A stretch of 41,674 bases of DNA from positions 1-41,674 of the forward strand of contig CADCBH010000032.1 of the NCBI GenBank assembly GCA_902799655.1. Direction: 5' to 3'. The DNA is from an uncultured Bacteroidales bacterium. Lineage in GTDB: Bacteria; Bacteroidota; Bacteroidia; Bacteroidales; Bacteroidaceae. The translations under genes were made by a program, and so were the position numbers. Positions 1 to 6,904 of this stretch are shown piece by piece (position 1 is the stretch's first letter; the number at the start of each line of letters is the position of its first letter). The notes beneath the pieces were generated by a model, which searched no databases, was not told the origin of the DNA, and saw nothing but the letters and a program-made list of their open reading frames with translations.

Positions 1-45
1 GCACTCATGCGAGCTACTATTTTATAACGTAGAGCTCTGATTGGA

Positions 46-94
46 TGGTATACTTTTCGATTATTATAGTGGTATACTTTTCAGATATTATTTA
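46..94. repeat. Two tandem ~24-bp repeats, possible insertion-sequence end
   Basis: Two consecutive copies begin at 46 and 70, sharing a 13-bp core (tggtatacttttc) followed by an AT-rich stretch. They lie exactly where the integrase fragment loses its reading frame. Multiple short direct repeats near a terminus are typical of IS21-family ends, so this may be the end of an IS that extends beyond the left edge. No transposase is visible, so the family is a guess. Confidence 0.45.
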
Positions 95-242
95 CAGCAT
101 CACAATCTTCAATTGTCGCTTTGCCTACTGTTTCAAACTTCCGCTCTCCTTCTTTCAAGTAGATACGAATGTCAATTTTTCCTGTTCCAGTTTTTGATGC
201 CTGGTTCTTGCGGTCGAAAATCACCTTAACATTTTTACTCAT
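81..242 (-). pseudogene. Tyrosine-type integrase, N-terminal fragment
   Basis: A 53-codon reading frame starts at ATG 242 on the minus strand and stops at 81. Its product begins MSKNVKVIFDRKNQ and continues with a K-x-D-I-R-I-Y-L-K-E-G-E-R-K-F block. This matches the Arm DNA-binding domain at the start of Bacteroidetes tyrosine recombinases, which are normally about 400 residues long. Only the arm domain remains; the core-binding and catalytic (R..H..R..Y) domains are absent. Similarity stops near residue 47, at the tandem repeats of 46-94, which suggests interruption by an insertion. The fragment reads away from tRNA-Lys with phased repeats between them, the usual arrangement of an element integrated at a tRNA 3' end. 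It is very unlikely to be functional. Confidence 0.7.
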
Positions 243-351
243 AATTTAAAATCATTTAATGCAGTCGTAAGGGATTTTGTGTCATTCTGGAGCAAGAATC
301 TTGATACTTTTAGACTTTTGAACCTATATTTGGTAGCAGATATAGGAAAAG

Positions 352-396
352 CGGTATCAAAAATTCTACGGCCGGTATCAAAAACGGTATCAAAAA
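352..396. repeat. Three copies of a 12-bp repeat (possible integrase arm sites)
   Basis: The 12-mer cggtatcaaaaa occurs at 352, 373 and 385, in one orientation, with start-to-start spacings of 21 and 12 bases. It lies between the integrase fragment and tRNA-Lys, where arm-type integrase or excisionase sites of an att region would be expected. Function is inferred from position. Confidence 0.6.
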
Positions 397-400
397 TGCT

Positions 401-460
401 GTCCAAGTGGTTCCAAATAATTCCAAGCCGTTCCAATAAATTCCACGTAATTCCAAGTTA
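401..460. repeat. Six 10-bp phased TTCCA repeats
   Basis: The motif TTCCA(A) starts at 411, 421, 431, 441 and 451, preceded by a variant (gtccaa) at 401, so six units follow with an exact 10-base period. All lie on one helical face. This fits a cooperative protein-binding array in the attachment region of the element; the binding protein is not known. Confidence 0.65.
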
Positions 461-550
461 ACTGCGGGGTTCAACATTTAACTGAAATTCTCTAACCGAC
501 TTAAAATTAATATGTTACAAAGTGTAATCGACTAGTCTTTAGACAATTAA

Positions 551-570
551 TGGTAGGATTGCTCCTACCA
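551..570. terminator. 8-bp hairpin downstream of tRNA-Lys
   Basis: tggtagga and tcctacca form a perfect 8-bp stem with a 4-base loop. It follows tRNA-Lys on the minus strand by 17 bases. The better T-tract lies on the plus-strand side (571-581), so it may act in both directions. Confidence 0.5.
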
Positions 571-587
571 CTTAATTTTTTGCTTCG

Positions 588-660
588 TACACCCGCAGGG
601 GCTCGAACCCTGGACACCCTGATTAAGAGTCAGGTGCTCTACCAACTGAGCTACGGGTGC
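588..660 (-). tRNA. tRNA-Lys (anticodon CTT)
   Basis: The minus strand folds as a complete 73-base cloverleaf. The acceptor GCACCCG pairs with CGGGTGT (one G-U), the anticodon loop is CTCTTAA giving CTT, and the T loop is TTCGAGC. CCA is not encoded. The 5' end lies one base after the hppA stop codon, so the tRNA is either processed from the hppA transcript or made from a promoter within the hppA end. Its 3' end faces integrase remnants, so it is probably the attachment target of the element at 1-587. Confidence 0.95.
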
Positions 661-661
661 A

Positions 662-2875
662 TCATTTCTGAATTGCGGGTGCAAAGGTACGGAGTAACAA
701 AACAGTGAGTCCTGCCATCACAATGCTGACCATAGACATCAGTTTGATGAGGATGTTGAGGGATGGACCAGAGGTGTCTTTGAAGGGATCACCAACGGTG
801 TCGCCTACGATGGTGGCTTTGTGTGCGAAAGAGCCCTTACCACCAAAATTACCTTCCTCAACCATCTTCTTGGCATTATCCCAAGCACCTCCGGCATTAG
901 CCATGAAGACTGCGAGGGTGAAGCCACAGGTGAGTCCGCCAACAAGCAGACCAAGGACACCAGCAACGCCCAGAACGCAACCTACGACGATGGGGATAGC
1001 GATGGCAAGGAGTGAGGGGAAGATCATCTCGTGCTGAGCAGCACGGGTGGAGATCTCTACGCAAGAACCGTAGTCGGGAGTGGCCTTGCCCTCAAGAATG
1101 CCTGCAATCTCGCGGAACTGACGACGTACCTCTTCAACCATCTTCTGGGCAGCACGGCCTACAGCCTCCATCGTGAGACCACAGAACAGGAAGGCTGCCA
1201 TACCACCGATGAAGGCTCCAACGAGCACCTTGGGATTCATCAGGTTGACCTGGAAGTAGTTCATGAAGTCGGGAATGGTGGCATTGGCTGCGGAAATAGC
1301 CTCGCCCTTGACGTTCTCCATCATGACACCAGCACGATCCATCGCAATCTTGATTTCCTCGATGTAGGAGGCGAGGAGAGCGAGGGCAGTGAGAGCTGCA
1401 GAACCAATGGCAAAGCCCTTACCAGTAGCAGCTGTGGTGTTGCCCAGAGCGTCGAGAGCATCGGTACGATGACGTACCTCTTCGCCCAATTCAGACATTT
1501 CAGCATTACCACCAGCATTGTCGGCAATAGGTCCATAGGCGTCGGTAGCCAGCGTGATGCCCAGTGTAGAGAGCATACCTACAGCGGCGATACCAATACC
1601 ATAGAGTCCGTGAGCCAGACTCTCGCTAGACATGGAGAGGTCGAAGCCATTGGCAAAGCCGAAGCTGAGGATGATGGCGACACCAATGGTGATGACGGGG
1701 ATACAGGTAGAAATCATACCCGTGCCTATACCTTTAATAATAACGGTGGCAGAACCCGTAAGACCAGCCTCAGAGATTTTCTGGGTGGGCTTGTAGGAAT
1801 GAGAGGTGTAATACTCGGTGGCCTGTCCGATGATGACACCAGCAGCCAGTCCGCTGATGACTGAGAAGGAGAGACCGAGCCAGTTTTCTATCTCAAGGAA
1901 ATAGAGGATGCCGAAGGTGGCAATGGCAATGAGGATGGCACTGACGTTGGTGCCGAGAGCCAGGGACTTGAGCAGGTCGCGCATAGTGGCGCCCTCCTTA
2001 GTGCGAACCAAGAAGATGCCGAAGAGCGACAGGAAGACGCCCACAGCAGCAATCAACATGGGGGCAATGACGGCACGTAGCTGAACCTCGAGGCCTGCCA
2101 CAGAGAAGGCAGCAGCACCAAGGGCAGCAGTAGAGAGCACAGAACCGCAATACGACTCGTAGAGGTCGGCACCCATACCAGCCACGTCGCCCACGTTATC
2201 ACCTACGTTATCGGCAATGGTAGCAGGATTGCGTGGGTCGTCCTCAGGAATGTCGGCTTCAACCTTACCTACGATGTCGGCACCCACGTCGGCAGCCTTG
2301 GTGTAGATACCTCCACCCACACGGGCGAAGAGGGCCTGCGTAGAAGCACCCATACCGAAGGTCAGCATGGTGGTGGTGATGGTGATGAGCGAGTCGTCAG
2401 TGAGTCCGTTGAGGGCAATGAACCAGATGGCGATGTCGAGCAGTCCGAGACCTACAACAGTGAGACCCATCACGGCACCCGAACGGAAAGCGACCTTCAA
2501 GCCACTGTTCAGGCTCTGACGAGCAGCATTAGCCGTGCGGGCAGAGGCATAGGTAGCTGTCTTCATGCCGAAGAAACCAGCCAGACCCGAGAAGAAACCG
2601 CCTGTCAGGAAGGCAAACGGCACCCACGGGTTCTGCACATTCAGACCGTAGGCCATGAAGGCAAACAGGGCACAGAGCACCACAAACACAATGCCAACGA
2701 CCTTGTACTGTTGCCACAGATAGGCCATAGCACCTTTACGCACGTAGAGTGCAATCTCACGCATTCGAGGAGTTCCCTCGTCTTCTCCCATCATCTGACG
2801 GAAAAAGAAAAAGGCCATACCCAGAGCAACGATAGATGCTATGGGTACGAGCCAGAATACCATAGGAATGTTCAT
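662..2875 (-). CDS. hppA: K+-dependent membrane-bound pyrophosphatase (Na+/H+ pump)
   Basis: This 737-residue polytopic protein couples hydrolysis of cytoplasmic pyrophosphate to ion export across the inner membrane. The family signature is clear: the substrate loop DVGADIVGKVEADIPEDDPR, the metal-binding DNVGDNVGD motif, and a C-terminal block GDTVGDPFKDTSGPSLN. The sequence GNTTAATGKG carries Ala where K+-independent enzymes have Lys (GNTTKA), which places it in the K+-dependent class, whose members usually pump Na+ and sometimes H+. Length is normal. The gene follows the 2953-3768 gene by 77 bases; that gap holds a small hairpin and four 7-bp repeats. tRNA-Lys begins one base past the stop. 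Enzyme class is certain; ion specificity is inference. Confidence 0.97.
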   Translation of the reverse strand: MNIPMVFWLVPIASIVALGMAFFFFRQMMGEDEGTPRMREIALYVRKGAMAYLWQQYKVVGIVFVVLCALFAFMAYGLNVQNPWVPFAFLTGGFFSGLAGFFGMKTATYASARTANAARQSLNSGLKVAFRSGAVMGLTVVGLGLLDIAIWFIALNGLTDDSLITITTTMLTFGMGASTQALFARVGGGIYTKAADVGADIVGKVEADIPEDDPRNPATIADNVGDNVGDVAGMGADLYESYCGSVLSTAALGAAAFSVAGLEVQLRAVIAPMLIAAVGVFLSLFGIFLVRTKEGATMRDLLKSLALGTNVSAILIAIATFGILYFLEIENWLGLSFSVISGLAAGVIIGQATEYYTSHSYKPTQKISEAGLTGSATVIIKGIGTGMISTCIPVITIGVAIILSFGFANGFDLSMSSESLAHGLYGIGIAAVGMLSTLGITLATDAYGPIADNAGGNAEMSELGEEVRHRTDALDALGNTTAATGKGFAIGSAALTALALLASYIEEIKIAMDRAGVMMENVKGEAISAANATIPDFMNYFQVNLMNPKVLVGAFIGGMAAFLFCGLTMEAVGRAAQKMVEEVRRQFREIAGILEGKATPDYGSCVEISTRAAQHEMIFPSLLAIAIPIVVGCVLGVAGVLGLLVGGLTCGFTLAVFMANAGGAWDNAKKMVEEGNFGGKGSFAHKATIVGDTVGDPFKDTSGPSLNILIKLMSMVSIVMAGLTVLLLRTFAPAIQK
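681..689 (-). promoter_or_regulatory. Bacteroidetes -7 element for tRNA-Lys inside the hppA 3' end
   Basis: On the minus strand the last hppA codons read TACCTTTGC, a perfect TAnnTTTG box 21 bases upstream of the tRNA. An 18-base stretch starting at this box is identical to the -7 region of the tRNA-Ser promoter at 16126. No good TTTG box lies 19-20 bases upstream, so it may be weak. Confidence 0.5.
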
Positions 2876-2891
2876 AGTATGTTAGTTAAAA

Positions 2892-2919
2892 GTTTCAAGT
2901 TTCAGGTTTCAAGTTTCTC
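2892..2919. repeat. Four 7-bp tandem repeats (GTTTCAA type)
   Basis: Heptamers gtttcaa, gtttcag, gtttcaa and gtttctc run head to tail just upstream of the hppA start. The gap therefore holds a short tandem array that could vary in copy number. Confidence 0.7.
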
Positions 2920-2933
2920 TGACTAGGTCAGAG
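2917..2933 (-). terminator. Small hairpin between the 2953-3768 gene and hppA
   Basis: ctctgac and gtcagag pair perfectly around a 3-base loop, 19 bases after the stop of the upstream gene. No T-run follows, so it may be an attenuator or an mRNA 3'-end structure rather than an intrinsic terminator. Confidence 0.35.
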
Positions 2934-2952
2934 TGTGGCGTTGCAATCAGCC

Positions 2953-3768
2953 TTATTCGTCAGCGATGAAATCGGAGAGACTTTCAGCATCCTCATCATC
3001 GTCGCCACCACCCAAAGCGAAGGTTGTGCGATAGTTATCCTCCGTGATATCGTCGTCGTTGGGCTCATCCAGCTCTACATCATCCTCATCGGGCTTGTTG
3101 TAGTCATCGACAATCTCAACGTCTGCATCGTCGTCCTCATCCTCGTCGTCCATACGAGACTCGTCGAACTTCATGCGTGGCTTGATGGTTTCAGGCTTGA
3201 GCTTGGCAAAAATAGCTTCTACCCATGTACCCTTGGCAACCTCGAGCACCTCGTAGCCATCAGCCACCTTCTTCTCATACATACCGCCTTTCTTGTGCAG
3301 GCGATCTTTGGGCAGGGTAGTGGTGGAGATATCGAAACCACTCTCGATGATGTCCTGAATAGACTGAGACAGCGAATCCCAGCCACCACCGAAGTTGCGA
3401 TCAATCACTTCAAGCAGTTTGGCTGCAGAGATATGACGGATATTCTCGTAGGTCAGGTCAGTCACGCGGGTGATGGGGCGCTTCTTGATGGCCCAGACCA
3501 CCTTGGCATCATCGCCCAGCTTAATGGTACCAACCTTATAACCCTGTTGTGTGTATTTCTCTTGCAATTGTTTGTTGTCATCCTTGATCTCCTCAATCAT
3601 AAAGGCACTACGGATGATGTCAGCGACGTGGCGCAGATTGTCCTTAACCTCTGACTCCTTATCGGCTGCATCGAGCATACGGAAAATGTCATTTTCCTGT
3701 ACGTCCCATACAGTACTCTTTGTCAGTGTTTTCAAACTCATTGCTTTGTTGGGTGTTGATTCTTTCAT
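2953..3768 (-). CDS. Conserved-looking protein of unknown function with acidic C-terminus
   Basis: The 271-residue product is not recognised. There is no signal peptide or membrane segment, so it is probably cytoplasmic. Residues 1-195 look globular, with a charged helical stretch at about 35-75 (ADKESEVKDNLRHVADIIRS and following). From about residue 200 the chain is dominated by Asp and Glu, including DDEDEDDDADVEIVDD, and ends DDDEDAESLSDFIADE. Such tails occur in proteins that compete with nucleic acid for basic partners, but nothing here proves that role. Met1 is used as the start; Met10 is an alternative. A TACATTTG promoter box lies upstream, and the next gene on the strand is hppA. 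Codon use looks like that of its neighbours, so it is probably a resident gene. Confidence 0.85.
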   Translation of the reverse strand: MKESTPNKAMSLKTLTKSTVWDVQENDIFRMLDAADKESEVKDNLRHVADIIRSAFMIEEIKDDNKQLQEKYTQQGYKVGTIKLGDDAKVVWAIKKRPITRVTDLTYENIRHISAAKLLEVIDRNFGGGWDSLSQSIQDIIESGFDISTTTLPKDRLHKKGGMYEKKVADGYEVLEVAKGTWVEAIFAKLKPETIKPRMKFDESRMDDEDEDDDADVEIVDDYNKPDEDDVELDEPNDDDITEDNYRTTFALGGGDDDEDAESLSDFIADE

Positions 3769-3802
3769 ATTGATTATTTTTCGTGTTTTTATTATTTTTC
3801 TG

Positions 3803-3810
3803 CAAATGTA
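3803..3810 (-). promoter_or_regulatory. -7 promoter element of the 2953-3768 gene
   Basis: The minus strand reads TACATTTG followed by C, about 35 bases before the start codon. The expected -33 region falls inside the heptamer array at 3820-3847 and has no TTTG box. Confidence 0.55.
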
Positions 3811-3819
3811 CGAAAAAAA

Positions 3820-3847
3820 GTGAAAAGTGAAAAGTGAAAAGTGAAAA
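3820..3847. repeat. Four 7-bp tandem repeats (GTGAAAA)
   Basis: Four exact copies of gtgaaaa lie between two divergent promoters. They cover the position where the -33 box of the minus-strand gene would be, so a change in copy number would alter promoter spacing. Confidence 0.75.
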
Positions 3848-3861
3848 AATTATTGTCTTCT

Positions 3862-3893
3862 TTTGATTTTTTATTTTATTCTTTGTAATTTTG
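3862..3893 (+). promoter_or_regulatory. rarA promoter (TTTG-N20-TAATTTTG)
   Basis: TTTG at 3862 and TAATTTTG at 3886 are separated by exactly 20 bases. The rarA ATG at 3903 is only 9 bases past the -7 box, so the transcript would have almost no 5' leader. Confidence 0.75.
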
Positions 3894-3902
3894 TACCCAA
3901 TT

Positions 3903-5195
3903 ATGGCAGAACCATTAGCTGAAAGACTCCGTCCACGCTCACTCGAGGACTATATTGGGCAACAACATTTAGTAGGTGAGGGAGCCGTACTGCGCAAGAT
4001 GATTGACGCAGGACGCATCTCGTCGTTTATCCTTTGGGGCCCGCCTGGAGTGGGGAAGACCACGCTGGCACAAATCATTGCCAATAAGTTGGAGACACCT
4101 TTCTATACGCTCTCTGCCGTAACCAGCGGTGTGAAAGACGTGCGTGATGTCATTGAAAAGGCCCAGAAAGGACGATTTTTCAACGAAGCCTCTCCAATAT
4201 TATTTATCGATGAAATCCATCGTTTTTCGAAATCCCAGCAGGATTCACTGTTAGGTGCTGTCGAGAAAGGTATTGTCACGCTGATAGGTGCCACCACCGA
4301 AAATCCCTCTTTTGAGGTCATCCGTCCGTTACTATCCCGTTGCCAACTTTATGTGTTGAAATCGCTGGAAAAGCAAGATCTTGAAGAATTGCTGCAAAGA
4401 GCCATCACGAAAGACGTCATACTACGTGAGAAAAACATCGAATTCAGCGAGACATCAGCACTATTGAGATATAGTGGAGGCGATGCTCGTAAGCTTCTGA
4501 ATATCTTGGAGTTGGTGGTTGAAAGCTCTAGTAGCTCTAGTAGTACTAGTAAAACTAGTATTACCATCACCGATGAAATGGTGGTAAACTGCTTGCAGCA
4601 GAACCCGCTGGCCTACGACAAAGACGGTGAGATGCACTATGACATTATCTCTGCTTTTATCAAGTCTATACGAGGCAGTGACCCTGATGCCGCCCTCTAT
4701 TGGATGGCCCGCATGATAGAGGGTGGGGAAGACCCTCAGTTCATTGCCCGCAGAATGGTGATTTCTGCGTCAGAAGACATTGGTCTGGCCAATCCCAATG
4801 CATTGCTGCTGGCTAATGCTGCTTTTGACACTGTGATGAAGATAGGTTGGCCAGAGGCTCGTATCGCTTTGGCAGAATGCTGTGTCTATTTGGCCACATC
4901 ACCTAAGAGCAACTCAGCATATCTAGGCATTGACACTGCCTTAGGATTAGTGAAACAGACAGGAAATCAGCCAGTTCCATTGCATTTAAGGAACGCGCCC
5001 ACACAATTGATGAAAGAGCTGGGCTATCACGACGGATACAAATATCCGCATGATTATCAGGGACATTTCACACCTCAGCAATATATGCCAGATGCCCTGC
5101 AGAACGAGCGTTTGTGGCATCCTCAACATTCGCCAGCGGAAGAAAAGCTTTACGAACGAATGGTCAATTATTGGGGCAAAAGATATGAAAAGTAG
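3903..5195 (+). CDS. rarA: Replication-associated recombination protein A (RarA/MgsA AAA+ ATPase)
   Basis: RarA is a clamp-loader-like AAA+ ATPase that acts at stalled replication forks. The 430-residue product opens MAEPLAERLRPRSLEDYIGQ, the family N-terminus, followed by Walker A GPPGVGKTT (about 45-53), Walker B ILFIDEIHRF, sensor 1 GATTENPSFE and the C-terminal tetramerisation region. I chose ATG 3903; an upstream TTG at 3891 overlaps the promoter box. One oddity is a Ser/Thr-rich insertion (residues about 208-220, SSSSSSSTSKTS) in a loop after the AAA+ lid. It is encoded by four in-frame 9-bp repeats centred on CTAG. The gene stands alone between a divergent neighbour and the TRIC-type channel 26 bases downstream. 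Confidence 0.96.
   Translation: MAEPLAERLRPRSLEDYIGQQHLVGEGAVLRKMIDAGRISSFILWGPPGVGKTTLAQIIANKLETPFYTLSAVTSGVKDVRDVIEKAQKGRFFNEASPILFIDEIHRFSKSQQDSLLGAVEKGIVTLIGATTENPSFEVIRPLLSRCQLYVLKSLEKQDLEELLQRAITKDVILREKNIEFSETSALLRYSGGDARKLLNILELVVESSSSSSSTSKTSITITDEMVVNCLQQNPLAYDKDGEMHYDIISAFIKSIRGSDPDAALYWMARMIEGGEDPQFIARRMVISASEDIGLANPNALLLANAAFDTVMKIGWPEARIALAECCVYLATSPKSNSAYLGIDTALGLVKQTGNQPVPLHLRNAPTQLMKELGYHDGYKYPHDYQGHFTPQQYMPDALQNERLWHPQHSPAEEKLYERMVNYWGKRYEK
4526..4561. repeat. Four 9-bp nnCTAGTnn repeats within rarA
   Basis: CTAG tetramers sit at 4528, 4537, 4546 and 4555, giving an exact 9-bp period with units ctctagtag (twice), tactagtaa and aactagtat. Nine bases keep the frame, so the array appears as a Ser/Thr tract. 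The same unit type recurs at 34930-34965. Confidence 0.8.
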
Positions 5196-5221
5196 CACTC
5201 ACGTGTTATGATAAATAGGAT

Positions 5222-5839
5222 ATGGAATACGAAGAGATTGTACAGCAGATTATTGAATTCTTAGGAACTTTCGCGTTTGCAATATCAGGAATCAGACATG
5301 CTGCAGCCAAGCATTTTGACTGGTTTGGTGGTTATGTCTGTGGTATAGCAGTTGCTATCGGTGGTGGTACTATCCGTGACGTTATGCTGGGCACCACGCC
5401 ATTCTGGATGACAAATCCTATATATATCATCTGTACAGCTCTGGCGCTTGTTTTCGTAATTATTTTCGCCAAACACATGGAAGGCCTCAGAAATACGTGG
5501 TTTGTTTTCGATACGTTGGGCTTGGCGCTTTTTACGATTGCAGGAATTCAAAAATCTCTCGTTTTCGGACAACCGTATTGGGTAGCGATCATTATGGGCT
5601 GTATAACAGGTTCAGCGGGTGGTGTGATTCGTGATGTATTATTGAATAATGAGCCTGTGATTTTCCAAAGAGAAATCTACGCAATGGCAACTTTGCTTGG
5701 AGGAATAACTTATTGGGCGCTAGCATATTTCGGATTACCAATTGAAGTAACAGTTATATCATCATTTTGTGTTACTTGTCTGATGCGATTCCTGGCAGTC
5801 CGTTATCATTTGGCACTTCCAAAACTAAATCCAGAATAA
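5222..5839 (+). CDS. Trimeric intracellular cation (TRIC/UPF0126, YicG-like) channel
   Basis: This 205-residue inner-membrane protein has about seven hydrophobic helices in two repeats. Each repeat carries the family hallmark, a Gly-rich kinked helix followed by a charged motif: AIGGGTIRDVMLG in the first and GSAGGVIRDVLL in the second. Prokaryotic TRIC proteins form trimers that conduct K+ and other monovalent cations. The physiological role in bacteria is poorly defined. It follows rarA by 26 bases and may share its transcript; 171 bases with a separate promoter divide it from purU. Family assignment is firm; substrate is not. Confidence 0.9.
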   Translation: MEYEEIVQQIIEFLGTFAFAISGIRHAAAKHFDWFGGYVCGIAVAIGGGTIRDVMLGTTPFWMTNPIYIICTALALVFVIIFAKHMEGLRNTWFVFDTLGLALFTIAGIQKSLVFGQPYWVAIIMGCITGSAGGVIRDVLLNNEPVIFQREIYAMATLLGGITYWALAYFGLPIEVTVISSFCVTCLMRFLAVRYHLALPKLNPE

Positions 5840-5924
5840 ATGAAGAGGAGACCGTTCTATTATTTCCTAGAATTATCTATTTATCATAATGCCGATTCTT
5901 TATAAATTTTTATCCATCAAAATG

Positions 5925-5956
5925 TTTGGCAGAATCAGAAAAAATGCGTAAATTTG
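5925..5956 (+). promoter_or_regulatory. purU promoter (TTTG-N20-TAAATTTG)
   Basis: TTTG at 5925 is followed after exactly 20 bases by TAAATTTG at 5949. The ATG lies about 55 bases downstream. This is probably the head of the purU-his-ftsE-lys-uvrA run. Confidence 0.75.
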
Positions 5957-6010
5957 CAGACTATTATAAACAAGGTAGAAAAATTAGGAATAAATAAACA
6001 ATTTATATTC

Positions 6011-6874
6011 ATGAAACCAACTGCGATTTTACTTCTGCACTGTCCTGATCAGCAAGGAATCATTTCGGAAGTAACTAGATTTATCACGGATAACCAAGGA
6101 AATATTGTCTATTTGGACCAATATGTTGACAAGCAAGACGGCATGTTTTTCATGCGCATTGAATGGGAATTGGAGAAATTCCTGATTCCTCGTGAGAAAA
6201 TCCAAGAATATATCAATACGCTATATGCACAGCGCTATCAGATGACGTGTAAGCTGTATTTTAGCGACAAGCGTCCCAGAATGGCCATTTTCGTCTCAAA
6301 AATGAGCCATTGTCTGTATGACTTGCTGGCACGTTGGAAAGCTGGCGAATGGGACATCGATATTCCCTGCATTGTCAGCAACCACGAGGATTTGCGCTAT
6401 GTCGCTGAACAGTTTGGTATTCCTTATTATGTCTGGAGCATCAAAAAGGACCACTCAAACAAGGCTGAAGTTGAAAAAGCCGAGATGGACTTGCTGCGTA
6501 AGGAAAACGTGACATTCATCGTATTGGCCCGTTATATGCAGATTATTTCTGACGAGATGATTGCTGCATATCCCAATCACATCATCAATATCCACCATTC
6601 ATTCCTGCCCGCTTTTGTTGGTGCAAAGCCCTATCATCAGGCTTGGGAACGTGGTGTGAAGATTATTGGAGCTACCAGCCACTATGTCACTGCTGAACTG
6701 GATGCAGGCCCAATTATCGAACAAGATGTCACACGTATCACCCATAAGGATACACCTGAGAGTCTGGTGCTGAAAGGCAAGGATTTGGAAAAGATTGTGC
6801 TGTCGCATGCCGTATCGAAGCACATCCAGCGTAAGATATTGACTTTCAAGAACAAAACGATTATCTTTAGTTAA
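6011..6874 (+). CDS. purU: Formyltetrahydrofolate deformylase
   Basis: PurU hydrolyses 10-formyl-THF to formate and THF, balancing one-carbon pools. The 287-residue product has an N-terminal ACT domain (about 1-80, starting AILLLHCPDQQGIISEVTRF) and a formyltransferase-fold C-terminal domain. The catalytic region is present: NIHHSFLPAFVGAKPYHQAW and, further on, TAELDAGPIIEQD, supplying the Asn, His and Asp of this family. I chose ATG 6011 because the longer frame from 5954 would start inside the promoter and add 19 residues with no family resemblance. hisH starts 30 bases downstream. PurU can be tied to formyl-THF demand in purine and histidine metabolism, but direct co-regulation is inference. 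Confidence 0.95.
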   Translation: MKPTAILLLHCPDQQGIISEVTRFITDNQGNIVYLDQYVDKQDGMFFMRIEWELEKFLIPREKIQEYINTLYAQRYQMTCKLYFSDKRPRMAIFVSKMSHCLYDLLARWKAGEWDIDIPCIVSNHEDLRYVAEQFGIPYYVWSIKKDHSNKAEVEKAEMDLLRKENVTFIVLARYMQIISDEMIAAYPNHIINIHHSFLPAFVGAKPYHQAWERGVKIIGATSHYVTAELDAGPIIEQDVTRITHKDTPESLVLKGKDLEKIVLSHAVSKHIQRKILTFKNKTIIFS

Positions 6875-6904
6875 TGCATAATTCATAATGCATCATTCAA
6901 AATT

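Noticed and set aside
239-436. 65-codon frame upstream of the integrase fragment
   Set aside because: It is created by the 12-bp and 10-bp repeats and has repetitive SIFDTVFDT composition; better read as an att region.
352-460. CRISPR array
   Set aside because: The repeats are only 10-12 bp, lack spacers of usual length, and no cas genes are present anywhere in the window.
1031-1864. 277-codon plus-strand frame
   Set aside because: It lies wholly inside hppA on the other strand, and hppA is a certain gene.
2935-3654. 239-codon plus-strand frame rich in Val, Ile and Leu
   Set aside because: It is the complement of the acidic 2953-3768 gene; Asp/Glu codons read backwards as hydrophobic residues.
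5954-6010. Longer N-terminus for PurU
   Set aside because: The extra start overlaps the -7 promoter box, so it could not be on the transcript.
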